Of a stretch of DNA of 64,000 bases, positions 16,069 through 24,479 are shown piece by piece (within the stretch, counting starts at the first letter, position 1; each line of letters opens with the position of its first letter). The notes beneath the pieces are model-generated. The model ran no database searches, was not told where the DNA came from, and saw only the letters and a program-made list of their open reading frames with translations. Made by a program: the position numbers and the translations under genes. The stretch comes from Marinospirillum alkaliphilum DSM 21637 (GTDB lineage Bacteria; Pseudomonadota; Gammaproteobacteria; Pseudomonadales; Halomonadaceae): the NCBI RefSeq assembly GCF_900119735.1, contig NZ_FPJW01000003.1, positions 1 to 64,000 on the forward strand, written 5' to 3'.

Positions 16069-16087
16069 TAAAGCCTGCTTCAGCCTT
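16048..16087. terminator. Inverted repeat between convergent radD and RimK-type genes
   Basis: AAGGCTGAAGCAG (16048-16060) is perfectly complementary to CTGCTTCAGCCTT (16075-16087), with a 14-base loop holding the radD stop codon. There is no long T-run on either side, so it may act as a symmetric transcription barrier rather than a classical terminator. The first arm lies in the last codons of radD. Confidence 0.5.
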
Positions 16088-16098
16088 GCTGACCTGAC

Positions 16099-17595
16099 CT
16101 ATCCCAGTCCCAGTCGTTTCTGCTCCATGCGACGCAGGAACTCACTCATCACCTGATGGTAAAGGTCTTCTTTCAGGTACAGATCTTCCACTTCCGAGTC
16201 GATGTTGGGATTGTCATTCACCTCAATCACCACCACTCGATCTCCGCTTTGTTTCAGATCCACACCATAGAGGCCGTCACCAATCAGTTTGGTGGCCTTG
16301 AGTGCGGTTTTTAACACCTGCGGTGGAACCTGATGCACCGGTAAGGTGGCAAAACCACCAGAAACCGCTTCACCACTGGTGTGGTTGTAAATCTGCCAGT
16401 GGCCTTTGGTCATGAAGTATTGGCAGGCAAACAGGGGTTTGTTGTTGAGGATACCTATGCGCCAGTCATAATCCGTATACATGAACTCCTGCACTAGCAG
16501 GATAGCCGACTGCTTGAAGTAACGAGCAGCCTGTTCCAGCAGTTCGTCCTGATTATTGACCTTGACCACCCCCTTGGAAAAAGCACCGTCAGGCACCTTG
16601 AGTACCGCTGGGTAGGTCATTTCTGCTGCAACTTTCAGTAGCTCCTTTTTACGATCCTTGTAGAGAAAGGTGGTGTGTGGCATCGGAATGCCTTTGCTGG
16701 CCAGCAGATCAGCCAGATAAACCTTGTTGCAGCATCGCAGGATCGAGGTGGGGTCATCCATTACCACCATGCCTTCCACTTCAGCCTTTTTGGCAAAACG
16801 GTAGGTGTGATTGCTGATGGATGTGGTTTCACGGATGAACAGGGCATCGTATTCGGCCAGATGGCTGAAGTCCTTCTTTTCAATCAGCTCAACATCAATG
16901 CCCAGCTTGCGCCCGGCCTTGATGAAATATTTCAGGGCATCCGGGTCGGAAGGCGGCAGTTTATCTTCCGGATCGACCAGAATCGCCAGATCGTAACGGT
17001 ATTTGCGCTTCGCACTGGGTTTACGCCAGACCTTGCGGCTGTATGCATCCAGTGAGGAGGCAAACAAGTCCTGATCTTCTTCACACAGGTGTTTCAGGCC
17101 TTCCGGGCGCAGCGCTTCGATCTGCCAGTCTTCACTCTTGCGGAAGGTCATGCTGAGGATCGGACAGGGATACTGTTCAAAGATTTGCCTTGCCAGATCT
17201 GCCAGTGGAGCAAAACGGGTTTGCCCAAAACAGAGGGTTACTTCCAGGCGCTGGTTTTCTTCCAGCTGTGCCCGAAGCCCGGCATTACGACTCACCAGTT
17301 TATTCAGTGAAGCGTTCAGGGTATCCATGTTGAGCCCGTAAATGGACTTTTTACCCAGGTCATTGATGGTGCGGATGGATGGAATCACCTTGTGGCCACG
17401 GGCTTCAGCCAACAAGGAAGTGTAATAACCGTAACTCAGGTAACGGTAACTGCTGCACAGGTTGATGACCTGGGTGGGTGCAGCATCGGTGCGGCTACCC
17501 TGGGCCAGGTAATCATGGGCGGTCAGCAGATCTTCAGTGGGGTAATAGGCTACCCAGTCAGCAGTTTTGTCTACAATGATTTTCAGACGGGTCAT
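16099..17595 (-). CDS. RimK-type ATP-grasp ligase with RLAN-type N-terminal domain
   Basis: The 498-residue protein has two parts. Residues 1-220 (IIVDKTADWVAYYPTEDLL, INLCSSYRYLSYGYYTSLLAEARGHKVIPS) form the N-terminal domain found before RimK-type ligases. Residues 230-490 form the ATP-grasp: TTFLYKDRKKE, YPAVLKVPDGAFSKGVVKV (ATP Lys and Gly loop), LVQEFMYTDYDWRIGILN and VVIEVNDNPNID with the metal-binding Glu and Asn. RimK-like enzymes add amino acids, typically Glu, to a C-terminus. It is divergent from an M14-type peptidase and a GNAT-C39 fusion, which suggests joint work on a peptide bond. The substrate is unknown. Confidence 0.88.
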   Translation of the reverse strand: MTRLKIIVDKTADWVAYYPTEDLLTAHDYLAQGSRTDAAPTQVINLCSSYRYLSYGYYTSLLAEARGHKVIPSIRTINDLGKKSIYGLNMDTLNASLNKLVSRNAGLRAQLEENQRLEVTLCFGQTRFAPLADLARQIFEQYPCPILSMTFRKSEDWQIEALRPEGLKHLCEEDQDLFASSLDAYSRKVWRKPSAKRKYRYDLAILVDPEDKLPPSDPDALKYFIKAGRKLGIDVELIEKKDFSHLAEYDALFIRETTSISNHTYRFAKKAEVEGMVVMDDPTSILRCCNKVYLADLLASKGIPMPHTTFLYKDRKKELLKVAAEMTYPAVLKVPDGAFSKGVVKVNNQDELLEQAARYFKQSAILLVQEFMYTDYDWRIGILNNKPLFACQYFMTKGHWQIYNHTSGEAVSGGFATLPVHQVPPQVLKTALKATKLIGDGLYGVDLKQSGDRVVVIEVNDNPNIDSEVEDLYLKEDLYHQVMSEFLRRMEQKRLGLG

Positions 17596-17737
17596 GGTGT
17601 ATCTCGGTTGCAGTCCTTTGGTTCACTATCGGACTGAATGCCTTTGGATGCAAGACTTCCACAGAATATTTTGCTGCCTCTGGCGATTTATCCACCCACT
17701 GGCGTAAGCTAGTTGCTAAAGCCTTCAGGAGCGCTTT

Positions 17738-18820
17738 ATGTCTGGTTTTTTTCAATCTTCTTATCAGCAAGCCCGCACGGCTTTTCTTCGAGCTGTCCAG
17801 GCTGACAGCCGCGTGCAGTGGAAAAAGGCGTTGCTGCATCCTCTGCACGGTGCCGAGGCCGAGCCACTGGCGCTGGATGCGGTATGGTTGGGCCGTATGG
17901 ATGCCCGCAGGCTGCTGGTATTGCAATCCGCAACACACGGCATTGAAGGCTTTGCCGGTTCAGCAGTGCAGGTGGCTGTGCTGCATCAGGCATTAACCCT
18001 GCCAGAAGATACTGCGCTGCTGTTGCTGCACGCGATGAACCCCTGGGGGTTTTCGCATCGGCGCAGGGTGGATGAAGCGGGTATCGATCTGAACCGTAAC
18101 TTTGTTGATTTCAGCCAGCCCCCGGAAAACACAGGTTATAAAGAGCTGGCTGACGCCCTGATTCCAGCACATTGGACGCTTGAAGCGTTGGCGACAGCTG
18201 ATCAGCGTCTGGCTGATTTTCGTGAGGTTTATGGCGAGCAGATTTATGAGGAGGCGGTCAGTGGCGGGCAGTACACCCATCCGCGAGGCCTTTTTTATGG
18301 CGGTCGAGCCCCGGGCTGGTCTCGCCTGCAACTGCAACACCTGGCTGAGGAGTTGCGCCTGGCCGAGCGGGATGCCGTGGCCATTATTGATGTGCATACC
18401 GGGCTGGGTGAATGGTCAGTAGGCGAAATCATCTGCGATCACCCGCCACGCAGTATCGGCGTGGAGTGGGCGCGTGCCTGGTATGGTGACGCCGTGACCG
18501 AGCCTTTTCTGGGAACCTCATCATCCGTGCCCAAGTGGGGGTTGATTGACTTTTTCTGGCACCAGTTGCTGCCTGATCGTTGCAGCTTTGTCACGCTGGA
18601 ATACGGTACCGGCTCCACCGAGCAGTTGTTTAATGTGTTGCGTGCGGATCATTGGCTGGCCACCCAGGCTGTCGGACAGGTGGATGCAGCATTAAAAAAC
18701 CGCATTCAAGCGGAGTTGCTGGAGCATTTTTGTCCGGCTGCAACGGACTGGCGTCAGGCCGTGGTACAGCAGGGGTTGTTGCGTGTTCGTCAGGCTCTGG
18801 AAGGGCTGTCAAAAGTATGA
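17738..18820 (+). CDS. M14-type zinc peptidase (DUF2817)
   Basis: AGGAG six bases before ATG 17738 fixes the start of this 360-residue protein. It belongs to the DUF2817 branch of the zinc carboxypeptidase fold: SATHGIEGFAGSA gives the first His-Glu of the metal site, INLNRNF-type DLNRNFVDF the substrate Arg/Asn region, and AIIDVHTGLGEW the second metal His. YGTGSTEQL lies near the C-terminus with the likely catalytic Glu just before it (FVTLEYGTG). No signal peptide is seen, so it acts in the cytoplasm. The stop overlaps the next start by ATGA. Opposite the RimK-type ligase, it is a candidate to remove what that enzyme adds; this is inference. Confidence 0.88.
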   Translation: MSGFFQSSYQQARTAFLRAVQADSRVQWKKALLHPLHGAEAEPLALDAVWLGRMDARRLLVLQSATHGIEGFAGSAVQVAVLHQALTLPEDTALLLLHAMNPWGFSHRRRVDEAGIDLNRNFVDFSQPPENTGYKELADALIPAHWTLEALATADQRLADFREVYGEQIYEEAVSGGQYTHPRGLFYGGRAPGWSRLQLQHLAEELRLAERDAVAIIDVHTGLGEWSVGEIICDHPPRSIGVEWARAWYGDAVTEPFLGTSSSVPKWGLIDFFWHQLLPDRCSFVTLEYGTGSTEQLFNVLRADHWLATQAVGQVDAALKNRIQAELLEHFCPAATDWRQAVVQQGLLRVRQALEGLSKV

Positions 18821-19953
18821 CCATTGCTTCGAAAAACCTGCAGCTGCGTACGGCGACCCTGGATGATTTACCAGCACTATTGGCATTGGAGCAGCGCTGC
18901 TTTACCGGTGATCGGCTCAGTCGCCGCCAGTTTCGCTGGTTGATGCAAAGAGGCCATGCTGCCATCCGTTTGCTGGAGGCTGAGACGGATGGAGAACCCC
19001 GTCTGGTGGCTTATGTGCTGTTACTGTTTCATCGTGGCACCACGCTGGCGCGTATTTACTCGGTTGCAGTGGACCCGGATTGGCGCGGACAGCGTCTGGG
19101 TGAGCAACTGATGCAGGAAGCTGAGCGACTGGCGCTGGATGAAGGTTGCTCGATGCTGCGACTGGAAGTGCGCACTGACAACAGTGCGGCCATCGCGCTG
19201 TATGAGCGCCTGGGTTATCGTCAGTTTGGTCAGTATGCCGATTATTATGAAGACCACACTGATGCGCTGCGCTTTCAGAAACGCCTGCGTCGTGCTCCGG
19301 GTGGTCTGGTGCGAGAAGTCCCCTATTACCAGCAAACCCTGCCGTTCACCTGTGGCCCAGCCTCACTGTTGATGGCCATGAAAGCTCAGGATCCGGAAGT
19401 GGAGCTGAGTCGCAATCACGAGTTGCAGATCTGGCGTGAAGCCACCACCATTTTTATGACCACCGGCCATGGTGGCTGTGGACCACGAGGCCTGGCACTG
19501 GCTGCCTGGCAACGGGGTTTTGATGTGGAGCTGTGGCTGAATGTGGAAGGACCGCTGTTTATCAATGGTGTGCGTAATCCAGCCAAAAAAGAGGTGCTGG
19601 CGCTGGTGCACCAGGATTTTCGTGATCAGTTGATGGCGACAGGTATCAGGGAGCATCTGGCCGAAGTCACTCAGCAGGATCTGCAGCAGGCGCTGGAACA
19701 GGGTGGTGTGCCACTGGTGCTGATCAGTTCCTGGCGTTTCAGCCGCCAGAAAAGCCCGCACTGGGTCGTGGTGATGGCCATGGATGAACAGTTCATCTAC
19801 CTGCATGATCCAGAGGTGGATGAAGAAGATCAGAAGTCTCGCATCGATACGCAGCAGGTGCCGGTGTCACGGCTGGAGTTTTCACGCATGGCCTGTTTCG
19901 GCCAGGAAAAGCTGCGCACAGCAGTGGTGATTTATCCCAAACGGAGTGAGTGA
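18817..19953 (+). CDS. GNAT acetyltransferase fused to a C39-like peptidase
   Basis: ATG 18817 overlaps the previous stop (ATGA) and gives 378 residues. Residues 8-155 are a GNAT domain with the acetyl-CoA loop (VDPDWRGQRLGEQLMQEAE) and the typical AIALYERLGY ending. Residues 165-375 are a C39-like papain-fold domain: QQTLPFTCGPASLL holds the oxyanion Gln and Cys179, SPHWVVV holds His315 and LHDPE holds Asp331, so the triad looks intact. C39 enzymes cut after double-Gly leaders in peptide export, but this one lacks an ABC transporter. It is linked to the M14-type gene before it and the YqfO-like gene after it (TGATG overlap). Confidence 0.9.
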   Translation: MTIASKNLQLRTATLDDLPALLALEQRCFTGDRLSRRQFRWLMQRGHAAIRLLEAETDGEPRLVAYVLLLFHRGTTLARIYSVAVDPDWRGQRLGEQLMQEAERLALDEGCSMLRLEVRTDNSAAIALYERLGYRQFGQYADYYEDHTDALRFQKRLRRAPGGLVREVPYYQQTLPFTCGPASLLMAMKAQDPEVELSRNHELQIWREATTIFMTTGHGGCGPRGLALAAWQRGFDVELWLNVEGPLFINGVRNPAKKEVLALVHQDFRDQLMATGIREHLAEVTQQDLQQALEQGGVPLVLISSWRFSRQKSPHWVVVMAMDEQFIYLHDPEVDEEDQKSRIDTQQVPVSRLEFSRMACFGQEKLRTAVVIYPKRSE

Positions 19954-20273
19954 TGTACAAGCTGGCTTTTTTTGTACCGGTCAGTGATGCTGAGCAGGTC
20001 AAGGCGGCGGTATTTGCCACCGGTGCCGGGCGCATTGGGCTGTATGAACATTGCTGTTTTGAAACCGCTGGTACCGGCCAGTTTCGACCCTTGCCCGGTG
20101 CCAATCCGCATCTGGGCAGTGTCAGTCAATTGGAAAAGGTTGCAGAGCTGAAGGTGGAGCTGGTGTGTGAAGATGCTCTGATCGCTCAGGCGGTGGCTGC
20201 ACTGAAAGCTGCCCACCCCTATGAAGAGCCGGCCTATGAGGTCTGGCGACTGGAGGATCTTGGTTTCATATAA
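19953..20273 (+). CDS. YqfO / NIF3-like small protein
   Basis: The 106-residue protein starts at ATG 19953 overlapping the preceding stop (TGATG), with GGAG upstream. The sequence MYKLAFFVPVSDAEQVKAAVFATGAGRIGLYEHCCFE, then HPYEEPAYEVWRLED, matches the PII-like insertion domain of YqfO/NIF3 proteins found here as a free-standing protein. Stand-alone members are common in gammaproteobacteria; their role is not established. The last gene of the M14 / GNAT-C39 operon. Confidence 0.87.
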   Translation: MYKLAFFVPVSDAEQVKAAVFATGAGRIGLYEHCCFETAGTGQFRPLPGANPHLGSVSQLEKVAELKVELVCEDALIAQAVAALKAAHPYEEPAYEVWRLEDLGFI

Positions 20274-20344
20274 TAACTGCAACTCACTCACCAGATAGTT
20301 TGCTGAACTGGGGTTTCTTCAGTCATGGCCACGAGTAAATCTTT

Positions 20345-21586
20345 CTATTTCATGTTCTTGATTTGATAACTTACAGGACGATTGAGCTTCTTCACCACCC
20401 CATCATCAACAGCACGTTTCAGCCATTCAGTTAACTGAGATTTATGGAGCTGTGTGATTTCAAGCAGCGCATCGAAAGTCACTGGCTTCTCAGCCAATCG
20501 CTGAAGCTCTGCGGTGAACAGCTGATAGAAATCGACAAGCTCAGATTCAATCTCAGGGTTAGAATCAGTCTCGGCAAACAATTCAGGCTGTGCAGGCAGG
20601 GAAAAGAGGTCACCTATTGGCTCCTTCACCTGATTCGCAAGGCTAGATTCATTGTCTATTAAATCTGCAATCTTAAAGGCCTGCATATCCGCATCCAGCC
20701 AGCGCCCACCTTTGGCGACCAAGTCGGCATTGGCTGCATCTTTGTCAGTTGTTTGCTTAACCCACAACGGCACCCAGGATTGTTTCAGATTTTCTTCTGC
20801 ACCGTTGAGTGTGCCACCTTTTTTGCCAGAGTGAATCACCAGAGAACTGTCCGCCAGGCAATAGATGTATTTGTTGCGAGCCATGGCGTTACCTGCGCTG
20901 AATCCTGCCTCGGGGTAGAAGGGCGATACCAGCACAGCATGACCATCCATCAAGCCTTTTCGCCATTTGCTGCTGGTTGCTGCTTTTAGCAGGCTATCGG
21001 CCATCACACCGATCACCACGCCGCCTTGTCTCACAGCCCCTAGCATCACAGTTTCATCGACACCACGCGCACCGCCAGAGACAACTGCAATACCCTCTGA
21101 TGCTGCTTTAGCACCGACTTGGTCGGTAAACGCTAAATCAGGCTCACTGGCATTACGCGAGCCAATAACCGCCAAGCCACCGGTATTTAGCAAGGCTTTG
21201 TTACCACAACCAAATAACACCGGCGGGCAATCTGTTTTCAGTCGTGCTTTTAGCCGTTTCGGATATTCGGGGTCGGAACGCGTCACCACCCAGAGGCCAG
21301 CTCTTTGCCATCTTTCCATGGCCAATGCGAGGCTGTGACCACGGTTCAGCAGTTCAATGATTCGCTCAGTACTGATACGTCCATCGTGCCAGTCTTGTAA
21401 CAAGGCTTTTGGCTCAGTAACTAACAGATCTGCCGGTGTGGCAGATTTTTCTTTTAACCACCAAGCAAAGCGACCCCATTCAGCATTGGTAAGCGGCTTG
21501 GCAGTCTCGCTGCTGGCTTTTGAAAAATAACTGGTCAGCAGCAAGGTTGCTTGCGCTGTGGGAGATAATAAGCTGGATACATTCAT
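20345..21586 (-). CDS. DprA/Smf-like protein of a RecQ-PRTase module
   Basis: The 413-residue protein is the second gene of a pair; its ATG overlaps the stop of the helicase gene (ATGA). The DprA Rossmann core is clear: GGLAVIGSRNAS (136-147), SGGARGVDETV (170-180), SPFYPEAGFSAGNAMARNKYIYCLAD (about 221-246) and HSGKKGGTLNGAEENL (252-267). About 120 residues precede the core, and a C-terminal region (340-413) resembles a small winged-helix-like domain (FDALLEITQLHKSQLTEWLKRAVDDGVVKKL). Ordinary DprA loads RecA on incoming single-stranded DNA. A DprA-like protein coupled to a helicase and away from competence genes is more likely part of an accessory defence or DNA-handling module. Confidence 0.85.
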   Translation of the reverse strand: MNVSSLLSPTAQATLLLTSYFSKASSETAKPLTNAEWGRFAWWLKEKSATPADLLVTEPKALLQDWHDGRISTERIIELLNRGHSLALAMERWQRAGLWVVTRSDPEYPKRLKARLKTDCPPVLFGCGNKALLNTGGLAVIGSRNASEPDLAFTDQVGAKAASEGIAVVSGGARGVDETVMLGAVRQGGVVIGVMADSLLKAATSSKWRKGLMDGHAVLVSPFYPEAGFSAGNAMARNKYIYCLADSSLVIHSGKKGGTLNGAEENLKQSWVPLWVKQTTDKDAANADLVAKGGRWLDADMQAFKIADLIDNESSLANQVKEPIGDLFSLPAQPELFAETDSNPEIESELVDFYQLFTAELQRLAEKPVTFDALLEITQLHKSQLTEWLKRAVDDGVVKKLNRPVSYQIKNMK

Positions 21587-23694
21587 GAGTCTTTTACCGA
21601 AGATGAAGCCAGTGCAACAGGATAGACTACACCGCTGCCTGCTTGCTGTAACAGTGCCGCGATGACCGTCAGCGTCCAGCCGGAGTCCAAGATGTCATCC
21701 ACTAGCAAAACCGGTTGCCCCTGATAAAGCTGCGTCACAGCAAAGGCACCGTCTAGATTACGGCATTGGTGGAAGCGGTTCTGCTGGCCTTTTTGCGGCT
21801 GGTTGTCTTTCACTTTGCTGAGGGCATCCACAAACGGCAGACCTAAATGTGCAGCCAAACGGCGGGCAAAATCTGGTACCAATTCAGCATGATTATGCGA
21901 GGGTACGCAGCACACCCACTGAGGTGCAGGATTGGGCTGCCATCGCTGCTGAATCATTTCCACCATGGCTTCAACCAACTCATCACTGAAACGCCCGGCA
22001 TGTTTACTGTCGGCAACCATGCGTCCCCAACCGGCATCACCCCAGCGGGATAAAACACGGCCTTCCTGCGCGCGAAGTTGCTGAGGTAGATTGCCCCTAA
22101 AGCCGTACTCCAAAAATGCATTGGCCGCTACCTGTACTTTTGGGGTGATCACCATTTCTGAGTGTTTAAGGAAAATACCTGCACGATGCGCCAAAGCAGG
22201 ATCAACCGGAGCATTGATAACAGGCTGGCCCAGGCATGATGCACATTGACCGCAAGGCGTGGGATCAAGATCGTCCAGCGCTCGGCGCAAAAAAGTCATT
22301 TTGCAGCCCGCATCATCCAGATACGCCTGAACTTCTTGCCATTCCTGTACACGCTGCTCGGTTAAATGAGCAATTCGAGCCTTATCCATTTGATAGCTTA
22401 CTGGCGTTCTCAGCCAACGGCTGCCATCTTTAATGACCGGCGCAGGATTTTCCACGCTTAGCAATTTTAGTACTTTTTCGATCTGGCCATGGCGCAGGTT
22501 AGTTTGCTCCTCAATGTTGCGAAGTGACAAACCATCGCTGCTTTCCAACACCTGCAAGATCTCATTGACCTGCACCTCGGAAGGGAAGGCCGAGTCACGG
22601 AAAAATTCGTGAATATCCCCATCCTCCACGCCCGACATCAACACACCGACGGCATGATCAATACCACGTCCGGCACGACCCACCTGCTGATAATAGTCAA
22701 CGATAGAGCCCGGCGCTTGATAGTGAACCACAAAGCTTAAATCTGGTTTGTCGTAACCCATCCCCAATGCCGTGGTTGCCACCAACACTTTTAACTGGTT
22801 GTTGAGTAGCAATTCTTCCAGATTCTGGCGGTAGGCATTACTGTTTTCAAAGCCATCGGCTTCAACGCTGCCGTGGTAAGCCTTGGCATCTATGCCATTA
22901 GTAACTAACCACTCAGCGACTTGCTCCGCGTCTCGCACCGTTAAGGTGTAAACAATACCCGTGCCCGGCAAGCTGGGTATCACTTGGGCTAACCAAGCTA
23001 AACGGGACGCCTGATCAGGCAACACCAGGGTTTGCAGAGCAAGGCTTTCACGGGTGAGCGGGCCGCGATGAATCTGGATGTTACCCAACTGGGTTTGAAT
23101 GTCCTCAACTACGCGGTTATTAGCTGTTGCGGTAGTACCTAGGACTGGTGTGTTGGCAGGTAGCTGTCGCAGGATGTTCACGATGCGGCGATAATCCGGG
23201 CGGAAGTCATGCCCCCAATCAGAAATACAGTGCGCTTCATCAATCACCATCAAGGCGATGCGGTCTGCAATGGGCTGCAACACTGTTTCAATAAAGTTGT
23301 CGTTTGCCAAGCGCTCAGGGGAAATCAGCAAGCAGTCGATTTGATTATTAAGAATGCGCTGAGTCACCGCATGCCAATCGTTTTGATTGGTGGAGTTCAT
23401 GGTTTCAGCAACAATACCCAAACGCTGAGCTGATTCAATCTGGTTACGCATCAACGCCAACAGGGGCGAGACAATAATGGTCGGCCCCATGCCACGATCA
23501 CGAAAGATTTTGGTGCTAATAAAGTACACCGAGCTTTTGCCCCAACCGGTGCGCTGCACGACCAAAAGTTTTTGCCGATGATTGACCACGGCATCAATAG
23601 CTTCCCACTGGCCATCGCGGAATTCGGCAGAGGGGTTAGCCAGAGCCGTTAGCAGTAATTGTTGGGCTTGTTGTTTTTGGGTGTTGGGGTTCAT
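21583..23694 (-). CDS. RecQ-like helicase fused to a phosphoribosyltransferase domain
   Basis: AAGGAG before ATG 23694 fixes the start of this 703-residue protein; a longer frame to 23781 is not used. Residues 1-345 are a RecQ-type helicase: Walker A RTGWGKS (48-54), DEAH (152-155), GTTATA (186-191) and QQVGRAGRG (336-344). A zinc site follows, Cys464, 481, 484 and 487. Residues 595-700 form a phosphoribosyltransferase-like domain with the PRPP loop VLLVDDILDSGWT (662-674). The typical RecQ HRDC domain is missing. A helicase-PRTase fusion operonic with a DprA-like gene is not a housekeeping arrangement. Role inferred: sensing or processing foreign or damaged DNA. Confidence 0.9.
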   Translation of the reverse strand: MNPNTQKQQAQQLLLTALANPSAEFRDGQWEAIDAVVNHRQKLLVVQRTGWGKSSVYFISTKIFRDRGMGPTIIVSPLLALMRNQIESAQRLGIVAETMNSTNQNDWHAVTQRILNNQIDCLLISPERLANDNFIETVLQPIADRIALMVIDEAHCISDWGHDFRPDYRRIVNILRQLPANTPVLGTTATANNRVVEDIQTQLGNIQIHRGPLTRESLALQTLVLPDQASRLAWLAQVIPSLPGTGIVYTLTVRDAEQVAEWLVTNGIDAKAYHGSVEADGFENSNAYRQNLEELLLNNQLKVLVATTALGMGYDKPDLSFVVHYQAPGSIVDYYQQVGRAGRGIDHAVGVLMSGVEDGDIHEFFRDSAFPSEVQVNEILQVLESSDGLSLRNIEEQTNLRHGQIEKVLKLLSVENPAPVIKDGSRWLRTPVSYQMDKARIAHLTEQRVQEWQEVQAYLDDAGCKMTFLRRALDDLDPTPCGQCASCLGQPVINAPVDPALAHRAGIFLKHSEMVITPKVQVAANAFLEYGFRGNLPQQLRAQEGRVLSRWGDAGWGRMVADSKHAGRFSDELVEAMVEMIQQRWQPNPAPQWVCCVPSHNHAELVPDFARRLAAHLGLPFVDALSKVKDNQPQKGQQNRFHQCRNLDGAFAVTQLYQGQPVLLVDDILDSGWTLTVIAALLQQAGSGVVYPVALASSSVKDS

Positions 23695-23891
23695 TATCAC
23701 TCCTTGATTTACACGGCTAGCTCGCAGCTCATTAGCTTGGGTAGCAGCAGGTACGGGCTTGAGCTGGTTTCTGGTTTTCAAGTTGTGCCATGGGTACTGA
23801 TTCCCAGTGGCCTTCGGATTGACTGATAAGTGATACAGTGGCTCATCCTACCATCAGCAGGGCAGGTTAGGTGTAAGGGATTTAAACCGGC

Positions 23892-24479
23892 TCAGGAGGG
23901 AGTGGGTGGTTTTAAAAAGATCAGTCGCAGCAGCAACAGGCTTGCCAGCAGCAGGGCATAAGCCATCACCAGCCGGTAATCCAGCCGGGTGATGATCCAC
24001 AGGTGCCACACTCCCAGTGCTGTGGCCACATACACCAGGCGGTGCAGGCTGTGCCAGATCAGCCCCGGCATGGCCAGACGGATGCGGGTGGGTGAGGTGG
24101 CAGCCAGTAACAACAGCACCAACAGGGCCGTCAGCCCCAGTTGCAGGTGCAACAGCTCAGACATTTCACGCCAGATCCAGTCAAAGTTCCAGCCCTGATC
24201 CCAGCCTGCCCAGATACTGGCATGCGCCAGTAACCACCAGAAAGCCCAAAGCCCCAATTGCCGCCGGGTGGCAATAAATCCCACCCAGCCGGTAAAGCGT
24301 CGCAGCATGCCCCAACTGATGGTCAGTAACAGCAGCATCAAGCCGGAGTGGCCGGTGATGTGCAACAGGGTTTCCTCGGGAAAAATACCCAGCTCATCCT
24401 GCTGATAGAGCCAGCCAATCCAGAAGAGGGGTGCCAGACCAATCAATGGCACCACTAGCCGAAACCAGAGCAGGGGCAT
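23892..24479 (-). CDS. msrQ: MsrQ heme-binding membrane subunit
   Basis: The 195-residue protein has six membrane helices of the ferric-reductase-like (YedZ) type, with heme-ligand His in LLHITGHSGLMLL, LLAHASIW and IWHSLHRLVYV. MsrQ takes electrons from the respiratory chain and passes them to the periplasmic enzyme MsrP. Its ATG overlaps the msrP stop (TGATG), as usual for this pair. The end LKPPTPS is short and soluble. Confidence 0.93.
   Translation of the reverse strand: MPLLWFRLVVPLIGLAPLFWIGWLYQQDELGIFPEETLLHITGHSGLMLLLLTISWGMLRRFTGWVGFIATRRQLGLWAFWWLLAHASIWAGWDQGWNFDWIWREMSELLHLQLGLTALLVLLLLAATSPTRIRLAMPGLIWHSLHRLVYVATALGVWHLWIITRLDYRLVMAYALLLASLLLLRLIFLKPPTPS

Noticed and set aside
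20274-23891. Direct repeats or attachment sites flanking the RecQ-DprA module
   Set aside because: I compared the flanks by eye and found no shared repeat of useful length, nor an integrase or tRNA.
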